Shown one piece after another: positions 8,211-16,343 of a stretch of 64,000 bases of DNA. The translations under genes were made by a program, and so were the position numbers. This DNA comes from Alkaliphilus peptidifermentans DSM 18978 (GTDB taxonomy: Bacteria > Bacillota > Clostridia > Peptostreptococcales > Natronincolaceae), in the NCBI RefSeq assembly GCF_900101495.1, contig NZ_FMUS01000009.1, positions 62,001 to 126,000 on the forward strand. The letters are read 5' to 3'. The notes under the pieces are model-generated. The model did not search any database. It was given only the letters and a program-made list of their open reading frames with translations, and was not told the DNA's origin. The stretch's first letter is position 1; each line of letters opens with the position of its first letter.

Positions 8211-8366
8211 TTAAGCTTTAATATCATCATTGTCTTCATTGGTTGAAAATCCAAATTGAGCTTCAATTACAGATACTATTTGTGCCGCAATTATTACTAG
8301 TACCTGCTGAGCAGTTTGATTAACAGCTTTTTGGTTGATTACACTTGCTACAAAAATATCTGGCAT
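8211..8366 (-). CDS. ASVINQKA-family small protein (copy 1)
   Basis: This is the first gene of the small-protein cluster. It encodes 51 residues: MPDIFVASVINQKAVNQTAQ, a hydrophobic helix VLVIIAAQIVSVIEAQFGF and the acidic tail STNEDNDDIKA. It is nearly identical in layout to the copy at 7560-7715. The ribosome site is modest (AAGGGTTG). I found no convincing sigma-A promoter in the 100 bases upstream, which leaves a specialised sigma factor possible. Confidence 0.72.
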   Translation of the reverse strand: MPDIFVASVINQKAVNQTAQQVLVIIAAQIVSVIEAQFGFSTNEDNDDIKA

Positions 8367-8465
8367 TAAGACAACCCTTATTATCTATTTTGTTTTCTTT
8401 AAGAGCCAATTATCATTAGTAAAGCTTTTTGCACTTCATATTATGTAATCTAACTAAATATGCCA

Positions 8466-8505
8466 CTAAAAAATCAGCCAGTATTAGTGCTTATACTGAC
8501 TGATT
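8466..8505 (-). terminator. Intrinsic terminator after psd and the amidohydrolase remnant
   Basis: AATCAG-c-CAGTAT pairs with ATACTG-a-CTGATT (8472-8505), and the minus strand continues TTTTTTAG. It isolates the small-protein cluster from psd transcription. Confidence 0.7.
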
Positions 8506-8519
8506 CACATAATTGGTAA

Positions 8520-8696
8520 TTATTGAAATGTCCCTTTAACAACAGCTTCTCCCTTTGCCACCATAATTTCTCCATTGCTATAACCGTATCTATTTCTAAG
8601 GTATCTTTAGTCAACAACACAATATCCCCATAGGCCTTATCCTTTATACTGTCTTTTTACTAAGCTTATTCTAGCGGGATTAGAATTACAACTACC
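8520..8696 (-). pseudogene. 3' remnant of an amidohydrolase, probably isoaspartyl dipeptidase
   Basis: Three minus-strand frames must be joined to read SNPARISLVK, then DKAYGDIVLLTKDTLEIDTV, then NGEIMVAKGEAVVKGTFQ-stop. Together they match the C terminus of M38 isoaspartyl dipeptidases (IadA), which ends in a similar VKGTFE. At least two frameshifts, and the absence of the rest of the gene, make this a decayed fragment. Another amidohydrolase of the same superfamily cannot be excluded. The remainder of the 8367-8708 gap holds only the terminator. Confidence 0.6.
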
Positions 8697-8708
8697 TTCA
8701 GTGGTTAT

Positions 8709-9602
8709 TTAGTTTCTTTTACCTATTCCTTCTCCCATATATACCTTGGTTTCATAGCCTTCATCACTGTTCTTTATTAGATCAGAGTCTAGCTTAACCT
8801 TATCTTTTTTTATAAACATTATTGTTGTTGATCCACCAAATTTAAAGAAACCCTTTTCTTCACCCTTTAAAACCTGCTTGTCCTTTTTATAGGTTTGAAC
8901 TATTGTTCCAACACATGTGGCGCCTACCTCTATCATTAAAATTTCGCCAAAATTATTAGACTGAAAAATAGTTATCTCTCTTTTGTTTTTACAATATAAT
9001 GCCGCCACCTTTTTTAGTGCCAAGGGATTAACAGAATAATAGCTCCCTTCAATTCTCTTACTGGTTATAGGTATGCCACCATCTGGAAAATGAAATCTAT
9101 GATAGTCTGATGGATTCAAGCGAGTAATTATACAAACGCCACCTTCGTAGCTATTTGCTAATTCCTTATCTCCGATTAACTCTTCCAGTGAATAATCTAA
9201 TCCCTTCACCTGTACCACTTTACATACATTTATATTATCATATACTAACACTCTGCCGTCAGCAGGAGATATCAATATTTCTTCATCTTTAGCAATTGGC
9301 CTTGCTTCAGGCTTTAATTTGCGAATGAAAAAATCATTAAAACTTTTATAGCCACTTATGTTTTCATTTAGAGCCTCTGACATATCGATGGATAGCTCAT
9401 TAATAAATGATGTCAATCTTCTTCTGCTAAAAGGAGATTCCATATATAACCCTATCATTTTAGAAAAAAACTTCTTCTTCATGATATTTTCTAAAATTGA
9501 CCTACCCATCTTTGTATCATATGTCCACCTAAGATAAGCATCTCCTGCAACTGTTTCAACCTTCAATTCACCTGTTTTCCGTTCAACAAAAAAGATTTTC
9601 AC
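8709..9602 (-). CDS. psd: Phosphatidylserine decarboxylase
   Basis: This enzyme makes phosphatidylethanolamine from phosphatidylserine at the membrane, using a pyruvoyl group created by self-cleavage. The 297-residue product has [24 protein letters not shown] and the C-terminal cleavage motif GGST ([10 protein letters not shown]), the form found in the longer clostridial Psd branch. The start chosen is GTG at 9602, five bases behind AAAGGGTGAT; a GTG seven codons upstream lacks such a site. No phosphatidylserine synthase gene is next to it; the gene downstream is only a pseudogene fragment. Confidence 0.92.
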   Translation of the reverse strand: MKIFFVERKTGELKVETVAGDAYLRWTYDTKMGRSILENIMKKKFFSKMIGLYMESPFSRRRLTSFINELSIDMSEALNENISGYKSFNDFFIRKLKPEARPIAKDEEILISPADGRVLVYDNINVCKVVQVKGLDYSLEELIGDKELANSYEGGVCIITRLNPSDYHRFHFPDGGIPITSKRIEGSYYSVNPLALKKVAALYCKNKREITIFQSNNFGEILMIEVGATCVGTIVQTYKKDKQVLKGEEKGFFKFGGSTTIMFIKKDKVKLDSDLIKNSDEGYETKVYMGEGIGKRN

Positions 9603-9703
9603 TTTATCACCCTTTATCTTCACATTATTATTATAATATTATAATATATCCTATTTGTCTTGATAAATTATACTATAAGCAGCCATACAAAGAAATATTT
9701 AAT

Positions 9704-9740
9704 TGAAAAAATAATAAGCCGCAGAGTACTGCGACTTATT
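9704..9740 (-). terminator. Intrinsic terminator after the Yip1-family gene
   Basis: AATAAG-c-CGCAG pairs with CTGCG-a-CTTATT (9713-9740), followed on the minus strand by ATTTTTTC. Confidence 0.75.
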
Positions 9741-9777
9741 CTCATTCACATAAATCTAATTGTAGTTAATATAGCAA

Positions 9778-10545
9778 TTAGAACAGCAGCCCCATTCCAA
9801 CATTAAAGATTATTGTTAATAACCATGTTGCATAGGATAAAATAACTGCCTTTTTTATACCTATTTTATATACGTATGTAAGCCCAATGGCTACAAAATA
9901 CAAAGAAACCAGATTAAATATTTCAAAGCTACTTAAAATACCAAATAACACTGCATTTTCTGTTAGCATATCTGGATTAATTAATATTCCTATGGAAGCC
10001 AATGATGTGTAGACTTCTGGGTTTCCAGTAATTAAAGTTATAGTTGCTCTAATTGCTTCCCCCATCAAGCTAATAATACTTGCAAATCCGACTACAGATA
10101 GTACCCCTTTAAAACGACCCTTACACTTTGTTATAAGTCCAAGTATCAAAATTACTAATCCATTGATAAACCACCCTACAATAGGTACCACGAAAGCAGC
10201 TACAAGCATACTTATCTTGGATATGGTTATAACCGCAGCAGGCAACTCAGTTATATCTAACCCCTGTTGACGATAGCTTTCCAGCATTTGCGGAGTCATG
10301 TAATCAATCATTAAATTTAACCTAGGAACAATAAGAATTAGCATTAGGGTAGCTATTATAAAAATGGGATATATTACAGGATTTATAGCTACATCCTTCA
10401 TTGTTTTTGAAGGCTCGCTAAAAAAATATTTTAGTTTTTCTCCCATAGTTAGTTTTTCTTCCTCGGGCTCAACATCGATTACTTCAATTGTTTGATCTAA
10501 TTCCTCTTGTTCTGTTTTGTTTTCAAAATCTTGGTTCTCGTTCAT
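9778..10545 (-). CDS. Yip1-domain membrane protein
   Basis: The 255-residue product has an acidic cytoplasmic N terminus (residues 1-35), then FFSEPSKTMKDV, the typical entry into bacterial Yip1 domains, and five predicted membrane segments. Function is unknown for the family in bacteria. ATG at 10545 is preceded by GGGGAGGATATAAA; an ATG ten codons upstream is weaker. It follows agrD but is cut off by a terminator, so it probably has its own promoter. Confidence 0.75.
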   Translation of the reverse strand: MNENQDFENKTEQEELDQTIEVIDVEPEEEKLTMGEKLKYFFSEPSKTMKDVAINPVIYPIFIIATLMLILIVPRLNLMIDYMTPQMLESYRQQGLDITELPAAVITISKISMLVAAFVVPIVGWFINGLVILILGLITKCKGRFKGVLSVVGFASIISLMGEAIRATITLITGNPEVYTSLASIGILINPDMLTENAVLFGILSSFEIFNLVSLYFVAIGLTYVYKIGIKKAVILSYATWLLTIIFNVGMGLLF

Positions 10546-10655
10546 TTTATATCCTCCCCTCTCAATCTTTACCATTAGATTATACCATGAAATTGTTAAA
10601 TTTTTATATATAAATATTATAATAATTATATATAAAATTGATGTTACATTTTAAC

Positions 10656-10688
10656 ATAAAAAAAAGATGTCTATGAAAGACATCTTTT
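10656..10688 (-). terminator. Intrinsic terminator after agrD
   Basis: A perfect 11-bp stem AAAAGATGTCT/AGACATCTTTT with a 5-base loop, followed by a T-run on the minus strand. It starts eight bases after the agrD stop and closes the agr operon. Confidence 0.85.
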
Positions 10689-10695
10689 AAGACCT

Positions 10696-10818
10696 TTACT
10701 TCTTTACTTTGGGATACTTAGGTTGATATAGAAAGCCATAACAGTTTATACCTACTCCAGCATTTGCAACTACAAGTGCGACAGCAGCAATCGAATTTAG
10801 GATTATTGTTTTAATCAT
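10696..10818 (-). CDS. agrD: AgrD-type autoinducing peptide precursor
   Basis: This 40-residue precursor is the substrate of AgrB. It has an amphipathic N-terminal leader (MIKTIILNSIAAVALVVANA), then GVGINCYGFL, then the conserved C-terminal recognition region YQPKYPKVKK. By analogy with clostridial AgrD proteins, the signal is expected to be a five-residue thiolactone ring from Cys26 to Leu30 (CYGFL), cut off before Tyr31. The ATG follows the agrB stop directly, with AAGGAGGTG inside the last agrB codons. A role as secreted quorum signal sensed by the neighbouring kinase follows from the family; the exact ring is inferred. Confidence 0.88.
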   Translation of the reverse strand: MIKTIILNSIAAVALVVANAGVGINCYGFLYQPKYPKVKK

Positions 10819-11415
10819 TCAAAACACCTCCTTAAAATTTGATTTTTTTATGTTAATTGGTATTAAAGTAACCCCTTCAAAAGCTATAGCAGTTACTGCT
10901 ATAGTTGCATATATTTGATAATTGGAGCCTAAAAGACCAATACTGATAATTACAAAACATGCAATTATAATGGTGGCAATACTTCTTTTCCTATATTTTT
11001 TCTTTTCCTTTGCATTTAGCCTTCTATTGGGGGTATCCATTGGAGCAAACAGCCAAATACCCATTAATGCAAATATCATCATGAAGTATTGGTAAATCTT
11101 TTCATAATCTTGTGGAATTAATTTACTTATATAAATAGCTGAAAAGGTCATTAAGCATGTTATAACAAAACATTTCCATACTGATTGCGAATGAACTCCA
11201 CCTGCTTGTACCCTTAATGAGGTGAAAAATATGATGAATACAATAGTTTCTTTAACAATGCCAATGATGGCTGCAAGAATTAGTAATCCAGCACCCTTAA
11301 GTATTGTTATTATTATCAACTCCAAGCCATATCTATAAAAATCGATGTCCTCATCCTTTATTAAATTGTTCATCTCAAGGGTTTTAGAAATCTTCATCGC
11401 AAATTCATAAATCAT
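10819..11415 (-). CDS. agrB: AgrB-like peptide-processing membrane protease
   Basis: AgrB cleaves the C terminus of AgrD and forms the thiolactone. The 198-residue product shows the catalytic pair in GGVHSQSVWKC, His75 and Cys82, with the usual seven-residue spacing. It also has several membrane segments and the PMDTPNRRL motif. I chose ATG at 11415, behind GAGGGAGGTAGTAGAATA, over an upstream in-frame ATG at 11454. It abuts agrD. Confidence 0.92.
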   Translation of the reverse strand: MIYEFAMKISKTLEMNNLIKDEDIDFYRYGLELIIITILKGAGLLILAAIIGIVKETIVFIIFFTSLRVQAGGVHSQSVWKCFVITCLMTFSAIYISKLIPQDYEKIYQYFMMIFALMGIWLFAPMDTPNRRLNAKEKKKYRKRSIATIIIACFVIISIGLLGSNYQIYATIAVTAIAFEGVTLIPINIKKSNFKEVF

Positions 11416-11445
11416 TATTCTACTACCTCCCTCAAAACGATACTT

Positions 11446-11525
11446 ATTATACAAAATATACTATTTAATGATATTTTATACAAGAGTTATTGCACCATCG
11501 GTCATTATTTTGTCTTATTCGGTCG
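11446..11525 (-). promoter_or_regulatory. Candidate LytTR operator and promoter for agrBD
   Basis: Two direct repeats, CGACCGAAT (11517-11525) and TGACCGATG (11496-11504), are separated by 12 bases, giving the 21-base period expected for LytTR regulators such as AgrA. Possible -10 boxes are TATAAA (11475-11480) and TATAAT (11446-11451), both without a good -35. A site of this kind would let the response regulator activate agrBD separately from agrAC. Confidence 0.5.
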
Positions 11526-11542
11526 AAGAAAATGAATGATGC

Positions 11543-12859
11543 TTATTTAACATCATTCATTAGGGGAAGTGCTATATTTACTTCAAATAGTTCACCTTTA
11601 TCCTCTATTTTTATAATTCCTTTATATCTATATACCACCTGTTTAACATTCATAAGACCAAATCCGTGATTATCAGAGTCCTCCTTCGAAGTATATCGAG
11701 TATCATTATCACTCTCCTGATAAATAGTAGCTTCCGATTTAGTATTCATTATATTAATTATCATATAATTGCCTTTCAAGTAGAGCCTTACGTCAATCTC
11801 TTTACATTCTGTCTTCCTACTAGCTTCAATTGCATTGTCTAGTAAATTTCCAAGTATAATAGATATATCTATATAATCAAAGGAGAGCTCTTCAGGCAGC
11901 TCTATATCTAAATCCATTTCAATACCTTCTTTACTAGCTTTTTGTTTTTTTACATTTATTAAAGCAGTAATAACAGGATGGTTAGCCTGTACTATTTCAT
12001 TTAATTCCGATACACTTTCACCCAACTCTTTAATGTACTTTCCTGCTTCTTTATTTTTACCCAGCTGCAGCATACCGTATATTATACTTATATGATTGTT
12101 AAAGTCATGTCTTTGAGCCTTCATTGTTTTTAATATTTCTTCTAAATTACTAAAATATATTCTCTGGTTTTGATACTCCTTTTCCCTCATGGACCATAGA
12201 AGCTCTCTTTCATTTTGGTCCATCATTCTCTTCATTAGCATAAATACCAGCCAGCTGAATATTATTGCACCTACAGCCATTCCCAATAAACTTATGTAAT
12301 CTCTTCCTGTTGCTATTTCTAGGTGCTTGTATAGAAGAAAGGTCATATAAGAAATAATCATATTAAAGAATAATACTGCTGTTATTGGTAATACATCTCT
12401 TCTACTTATAAATTTCTGTATATCAATTCTTCTCAATACAAAATATATGACTAGAAGAAATCCAGTCTTTGATGATATTATCGCTATTAATTTATAGTAA
12501 TTGACTGATAAAATCTCTGTAGGTGAAATACTAAATATTATTACAATTATATTTATAGATAATATTTCCGCTAGAAACATTAATAATGAACTAATTAAGG
12601 CCAGTAAGGATACATGCAATAGATTACTTTTTAATATAATTGAGTATAATATTGATGACAATATAAGTACCCCAATAAATGCTTTCAGATTTGCTAAACC
12701 ATATGTAATATTTAAAAATGTACTGAGAAATATCACTACAAATACAGTTGGAATAACATATTTAAGCTTTACCTTTTTTTTAAGTAAAGTTTGTACAGAA
12801 TAGTAAATTAAAAATGTGTCAATAGTACTTGTAACAAAGTTAGTTATTATGATTTCCAT
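11543..12859 (-). CDS. agrC: AgrC-type sensor histidine kinase
   Basis: This 438-residue sensor has an N-terminal half of six or seven membrane helices (residues 1-215), a phosphoacceptor RHDFNNHI (His251) and a GHKL ATPase with DNAIEAS and GFGLMNVKQVV. This is the HPK10 peptide-pheromone sensor class. It presumably binds the AgrD-derived peptide and phosphorylates the adjacent LytTR regulator. The start is ATG 12859, seven bases after GGAG, immediately behind the agrA stop. Confidence 0.88.
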   Translation of the reverse strand: MEIIITNFVTSTIDTFLIYYSVQTLLKKKVKLKYVIPTVFVVIFLSTFLNITYGLANLKAFIGVLILSSILYSIILKSNLLHVSLLALISSLLMFLAEILSINIIVIIFSISPTEILSVNYYKLIAIISSKTGFLLVIYFVLRRIDIQKFISRRDVLPITAVLFFNMIISYMTFLLYKHLEIATGRDYISLLGMAVGAIIFSWLVFMLMKRMMDQNERELLWSMREKEYQNQRIYFSNLEEILKTMKAQRHDFNNHISIIYGMLQLGKNKEAGKYIKELGESVSELNEIVQANHPVITALINVKKQKASKEGIEMDLDIELPEELSFDYIDISIILGNLLDNAIEASRKTECKEIDVRLYLKGNYMIINIMNTKSEATIYQESDNDTRYTSKEDSDNHGFGLMNVKQVVYRYKGIIKIEDKGELFEVNIALPLMNDVK

Positions 12860-12863
12860 CATA

Positions 12864-13592
12864 TCACTCCAATCTAAAAAGGTTCTTCTCAAAGGCTTCT
12901 ATAACCTGTTTTTTAAACCTTCTGCTAATAGGAACCTTTTCATTTACATCTCTAAAATAAATACAGTAATCTCTTACTTCTAAGATTTTAGTGCGATTAA
13001 CAATATAGCCCTGCTGACATTGAATAAACAATGATGAATCAAGTTCTTCTAACAATAGCTTTATTGTACCATAATAGCTGTATTTTCCATTCTTAGTTTG
13101 AATTTTAATCTTTCGGAACTCCTTTTCGAAGAAATATATATCATCTACTCTAAGTTGAACAACTTCTTCTTTATTCTTAAAGACAAATAATTTGGAAATA
13201 TCATTTAATACATTTAACTCCTGAATCCTTAAAATTATTTTATTCATTATATCTTGCATTTTTTCCATAGTAATAGGCTTCAAAATATACTGAAAGGAGT
13301 ATAATTCAAAGGCCTCTAACGCATAATGCTTATATCCAGTAATAAATACTATTATTGCCTGGGGAAATTTTTGTCGAATTATGCGTCCAGTTTCTATACC
13401 ATTTATGTTCTTCATCTCCACATCAAGGAAAACTATGTCTAATATTTTTTTATCAATATTTAATAATAACTCCTCTCCACTATAGGTCAATAAATAATCT
13501 ATTTCAATTGGTAGTTTCATTGCTTCAATAAAATTTTTTAGCAGGTCTACCTGGATAGGGTGGTCATCACAAATAGCTATAGTGATCTTCAC
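12864..13592 (-). CDS. agrA: AgrA-type LytTR response regulator
   Basis: The 242-residue product has a receiver domain (AICDDHP, phosphoacceptor Asp57 in FLDVEM) and a C-terminal LytTR DNA-binding domain (IYFFEKEFRKIKIQT...). It starts with GTG behind AATAGGAGG. It lies first in the operon agrA-agrC-agrB-agrD, whereas staphylococcal agr has the order B-D-C-A. It is the obvious candidate to bind the direct repeats before agrB. Confidence 0.88.
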   Translation of the reverse strand: MKITIAICDDHPIQVDLLKNFIEAMKLPIEIDYLLTYSGEELLLNIDKKILDIVFLDVEMKNINGIETGRIIRQKFPQAIIVFITGYKHYALEAFELYSFQYILKPITMEKMQDIMNKIILRIQELNVLNDISKLFVFKNKEEVVQLRVDDIYFFEKEFRKIKIQTKNGKYSYYGTIKLLLEELDSSLFIQCQQGYIVNRTKILEVRDYCIYFRDVNEKVPISRRFKKQVIEAFEKNLFRLE

Positions 13593-13685
13593 AAAAAAAT
13601 CCTCCTATTATGCGCTTTCTATATAATAATTCGATAGTGAATTTTATTTTCCTTTATTTATTGACGACTATTTGACAGCTATAAA

Positions 13686-13722
13686 ATATAAAAAAATGCC
13701 TGTTGCTACATACAGGCATTTT
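13686..13722 (-). terminator. Intrinsic terminator after the 149-residue gene
   Basis: Perfect 11-bp stem AAAATGCCTGT/ACAGGCATTTT (13693-13722); the minus strand continues in a T-run. Confidence 0.8.
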
Positions 13723-13765
13723 AATAAACAGTCATTTTATTTTCAATAGGTACTGAATTTCATAT

Positions 13766-14215
13766 CTATTCTAACAAAGCAAAGTGCCATCGTCGGAACC
13801 TATATGCAACTGATTTACGGGTGTACAAGGTTCCTTGATCGATATCTATTATAAATACATGTTTTAAATTCTTCACTTCAGGTACAAGGTCTGTATTAAT
13901 ATAATAGAGCCTACGATTAGCAGTTAAATTGCTTTCCCGAAAAAATTTATTAAGTTTTTTTTCGCGATCCCACTGAATGGCTCCTCCAACAGGGTATTTT
14001 TCATGTGTAGTATAATATTCCTCAATAACACTCTCAGCTATTAAGTATTGCTCCCTATACTTAGCATAATTATAATCTTCAACTTTGAAGAAAATAGGCA
14101 GCATAAATATACCAATAATTGCAATAACAAATGCAAAAAATGTTTTTCCTCTTGTTTGTTTTTTATGACTAACTGTAAACATATTGTCAAAAACTTCTGA
14201 TATTTTAGTGATCAT
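13766..14215 (-). CDS. Single-pass membrane protein, unknown function
   Basis: This 149-residue protein has a basic cytoplasmic start, one membrane helix (FFAFVIAIIGIFMLPIFF, about residues 26-43) and an extracytoplasmic domain. The segment AESVIEEYYTTHEKYPVGG resembles the helix-to-beta junction of pilin-like proteins, and YYINTDLVPEVKN follows. I cannot assign a family. It has its own terminator and a GGGGGGAATTAT ribosome site; a TATAAT with poor -35 lies about 35 bases upstream. Pilin-like is a weak resemblance only. Confidence 0.6.
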   Translation of the reverse strand: MITKISEVFDNMFTVSHKKQTRGKTFFAFVIAIIGIFMLPIFFKVEDYNYAKYREQYLIAESVIEEYYTTHEKYPVGGAIQWDREKKLNKFFRESNLTANRRLYYINTDLVPEVKNLKHVFIIDIDQGTLYTRKSVAYRFRRWHFALLE

Positions 14216-14349
14216 ATAATTCCCCCCATCCCGACATCACAAAAGATTGCCTTTTCTAACTATATTATACTGCCTCATCCAACAGAATCCTGTTTACAAA
14301 AACTTAATAATATTCAAAATATTTTAATATATATATTTTTTTTAATATT

Positions 14350-14550
14350 TCACCTTCTTTTTAATATTAGCTTCTGAACATCAAAAGCTAAGAGTATTCC
14401 TAAAAGCAGTAATATAAACCCCTTAATTATTTCTAATGCATAGTTGACAGTTACTGGTTCAATAAAGGAGTTTGCAGCACCAGTTAGCATTCCTACTGCA
14501 ATAACAATCAGGACCATTCCTCCAATTCTAAGCAATGCTTCAAACCTCAT
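14350..14550 (-). CDS. Small two-helix membrane protein
   Basis: This 66-residue protein has two membrane helices (IGGMVLIVIAVGMLTGA and IIKGFILLLLGILLAF) and ends KLILKRR. It is unrecognised. ATG 14550 has AAAAGGAGG seven bases upstream; an in-frame ATG at 14622 overlaps pdxT and was rejected. It is probably transcribed with pdxST, 71 bp downstream of pdxT. Confidence 0.65.
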   Translation of the reverse strand: MRFEALLRIGGMVLIVIAVGMLTGAANSFIEPVTVNYALEIIKGFILLLLGILLAFDVQKLILKRR

Positions 14551-14621
14551 GGATAACTCCTCCTTTTTATAATATTTTAATACATCCTGCACTATTAATA
14601 AACAAAAATTTAGTATGACCA

Positions 14622-15203
14622 CTAGCAGTCATACTTATCTTTAATAATTCGCAAAAAATATTTATGTATTCTTAAATCTTCTGATAATTCAGGATGGAAT
14701 GAAGTAACCATCATATTTTTTTCTCTTGCAGCCACAATTCTTCCATCCACCTTAGCTAAAATATTAACATTTTTTCCTACACCATCTATATAGGGTGCCC
14801 TTATGAAAACCATTGGAAAGCCTCCATTTTCTATTCCTTTCATTGTTTCATTTGTAATAAAGCTAGCCAACTGTCTTCCATAACCATTTCTTATAACTTC
14901 TATATCCATTAATGGAATATATGTTTTATTGGTGTTCTTAATTTTTCGTGCTATTACAATCATACCGGCACAGGTTCCCCATACGGGTAGCCCTTCTATT
15001 ATTTTAGATTTTAGTTTTTCTTTTAGATTTGATGCATCCAGCAGCTTTCCAATAGAAGTACTTTCACCACCTGGAATGATAAGTCCATGGATTTCATCTA
15101 ATTCTTTTTCGTGCTTAACAATTTCCGCTTGAACCTTCAATTTTTCTAGAGCATTTACATGTTCAACAAATGCTCCCTGCATTCCTAGTACTCCTACCCT
15201 CAT
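14622..15203 (-). CDS. pdxT: Pyridoxal 5'-phosphate synthase, glutaminase subunit
   Basis: PdxT releases ammonia from glutamine and channels it to PdxS. The 193-residue product shows GGESTSIGKLL, the nucleophile elbow WGTCAGM (Cys78) and the triad His170/Glu172 in TSFHPEL. Length is normal. It begins one base after the pdxS stop. Confidence 0.96.
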   Translation of the reverse strand: MRVGVLGMQGAFVEHVNALEKLKVQAEIVKHEKELDEIHGLIIPGGESTSIGKLLDASNLKEKLKSKIIEGLPVWGTCAGMIVIARKIKNTNKTYIPLMDIEVIRNGYGRQLASFITNETMKGIENGGFPMVFIRAPYIDGVGKNVNILAKVDGRIVAAREKNMMVTSFHPELSEDLRIHKYFLRIIKDKYDC

Positions 15204-15204
15204 C

Positions 15205-16083
15205 TTACCATCCTCTATTTGCTAATTTATTTTTTTCATCTATACTTTGTACTGTTATTCCAAACATTGCTTCACCTAAATCTTCAGATAAGCCAGCCAG
15301 CATAGCAGTATCGTTATAATAAGTTACTGCCTTAACAATAGCTTCTGCTCTTTTTTCTGGATTTTCCGACTTAAATATTCCAGAGCCAACAAACACCCCA
15401 TCACAACCTAGCTGCATCATAAGGGCAGCATCTGCTGGTGTTGCAATTCCCCCTGCTGCAAAATTAACTACTGGTAACCTTTTATTTTGATGTACAAATT
15501 TAATCAAATCATATGGTGCTCCCATTTCCTTCGATGCATTCATTAATTCTTCTTCACCCATGGTTACTATTTTTCTTATATCAGCCACCATTGCCCTCAT
15601 ATGGGTTACTGCTTCTACAACATCTCCTGTTCCTGCTTCGCCTTTGGTTCTAATCATGGCTGCACCTTCACCAATTCTTCTTAGTGCTTCTCCAAGATTT
15701 CTTGCACCACAGACAAATGGCACTTTGAATTTTGACTTATCTATATGATATACATTGTCTGCTGGTGTAAGGACTTCACTTTCATCTATATAGTCTATTT
15801 CAATGGCTTCAAGTATTTGAGCTTCAACAAAATGCCCAATTCTTACCTTTGCCATTACTGGTATTGTCACAGCATTTTGTATACTTTTAATCATTTTAGG
15901 GTCCGACATTCTGGCTACACCGCCATCCCGGCGAATATCTGCTGGAACTCGCTCTAAAGCCATGACGGCACAGGCACCTGCCTTCTCTGCAATAATAGCC
16001 TCCTCCTTATTTGTAACATCCATAATAACTCCACCCTTTAACATTTGAGCTAAATTCTTGTTTAATTGATACCTTTCCTTCAT
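15205..16083 (-). CDS. pdxS: Pyridoxal 5'-phosphate synthase, synthase subunit
   Basis: PdxS condenses ribose 5-phosphate, glyceraldehyde 3-phosphate and ammonia to PLP, working as a dodecamer with PdxT. The 292 residues are highly conserved: [69 protein letters not shown] 16083 follows AAAAGGAGGG; an in-frame ATG 19 codons upstream is not supported. It forms an operon with pdxT. Confidence 0.97.
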   Translation of the reverse strand: MKERYQLNKNLAQMLKGGVIMDVTNKEEAIIAEKAGACAVMALERVPADIRRDGGVARMSDPKMIKSIQNAVTIPVMAKVRIGHFVEAQILEAIEIDYIDESEVLTPADNVYHIDKSKFKVPFVCGARNLGEALRRIGEGAAMIRTKGEAGTGDVVEAVTHMRAMVADIRKIVTMGEEELMNASKEMGAPYDLIKFVHQNKRLPVVNFAAGGIATPADAALMMQLGCDGVFVGSGIFKSENPEKRAEAIVKAVTYYNDTAMLAGLSEDLGEAMFGITVQSIDEKNKLANRGW

Positions 16084-16273
16084 TGATAATGACCCTCCTT
16101 TTAATTGTATGTATATTGTACTCATATTGTACCCCTTCACTCTTATATTGTTACATACATTTTTACTTTTATCAATACACTTTTATAATTTTTATTCCAC
16201 AAAAAACTCCATGCCCCGTTGATGACAGAATCATCAAAATACATGTTAATCAAAAAATCGCAGATTTGGGCGC

Positions 16274-16321
16274 AAGAAAACCCAGCACCGCGCGTATAAA
16301 GAAATACGTAAGGGTGCTGGG
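16274..16321 (-). terminator. Intrinsic terminator after the ABC transporter operon
   Basis: CCCAGCACC (16281-16289) pairs with GGTGCTGGG (16313-16321), with a GTAT/ATAC inner stem; TTTTCTTG follows on the minus strand. The rest of the 16084-16343 gap should hold the pdxS promoter, but I see no clear one. Confidence 0.7.
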
Positions 16322-16343
16322 ATATTTCCATGAAGTTAGATTT

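Noticed and set aside
7299-8366. Small repeated proteins as RebB-type R-body proteins
   Set aside because: Size, clustering and Q/N content are similar, but the RebB signature (VNSQVTDAVTQTN-like) is absent. I kept assembly as a hypothesis without naming the family.
8367-8465. Sporulation sigma-E or sigma-K promoter before the small-gene cluster
   Set aside because: GCATATT and CATAATAT are present, but their spacing is about three bases too short for sigma-E and no AC element fits sigma-K.
16143-16331. Minus-strand frame of 62 codons between the ABC operon and pdxS
   Set aside because: It lies in the transporter terminator and pdxS leader region and lacks a ribosome site and protein-like composition.
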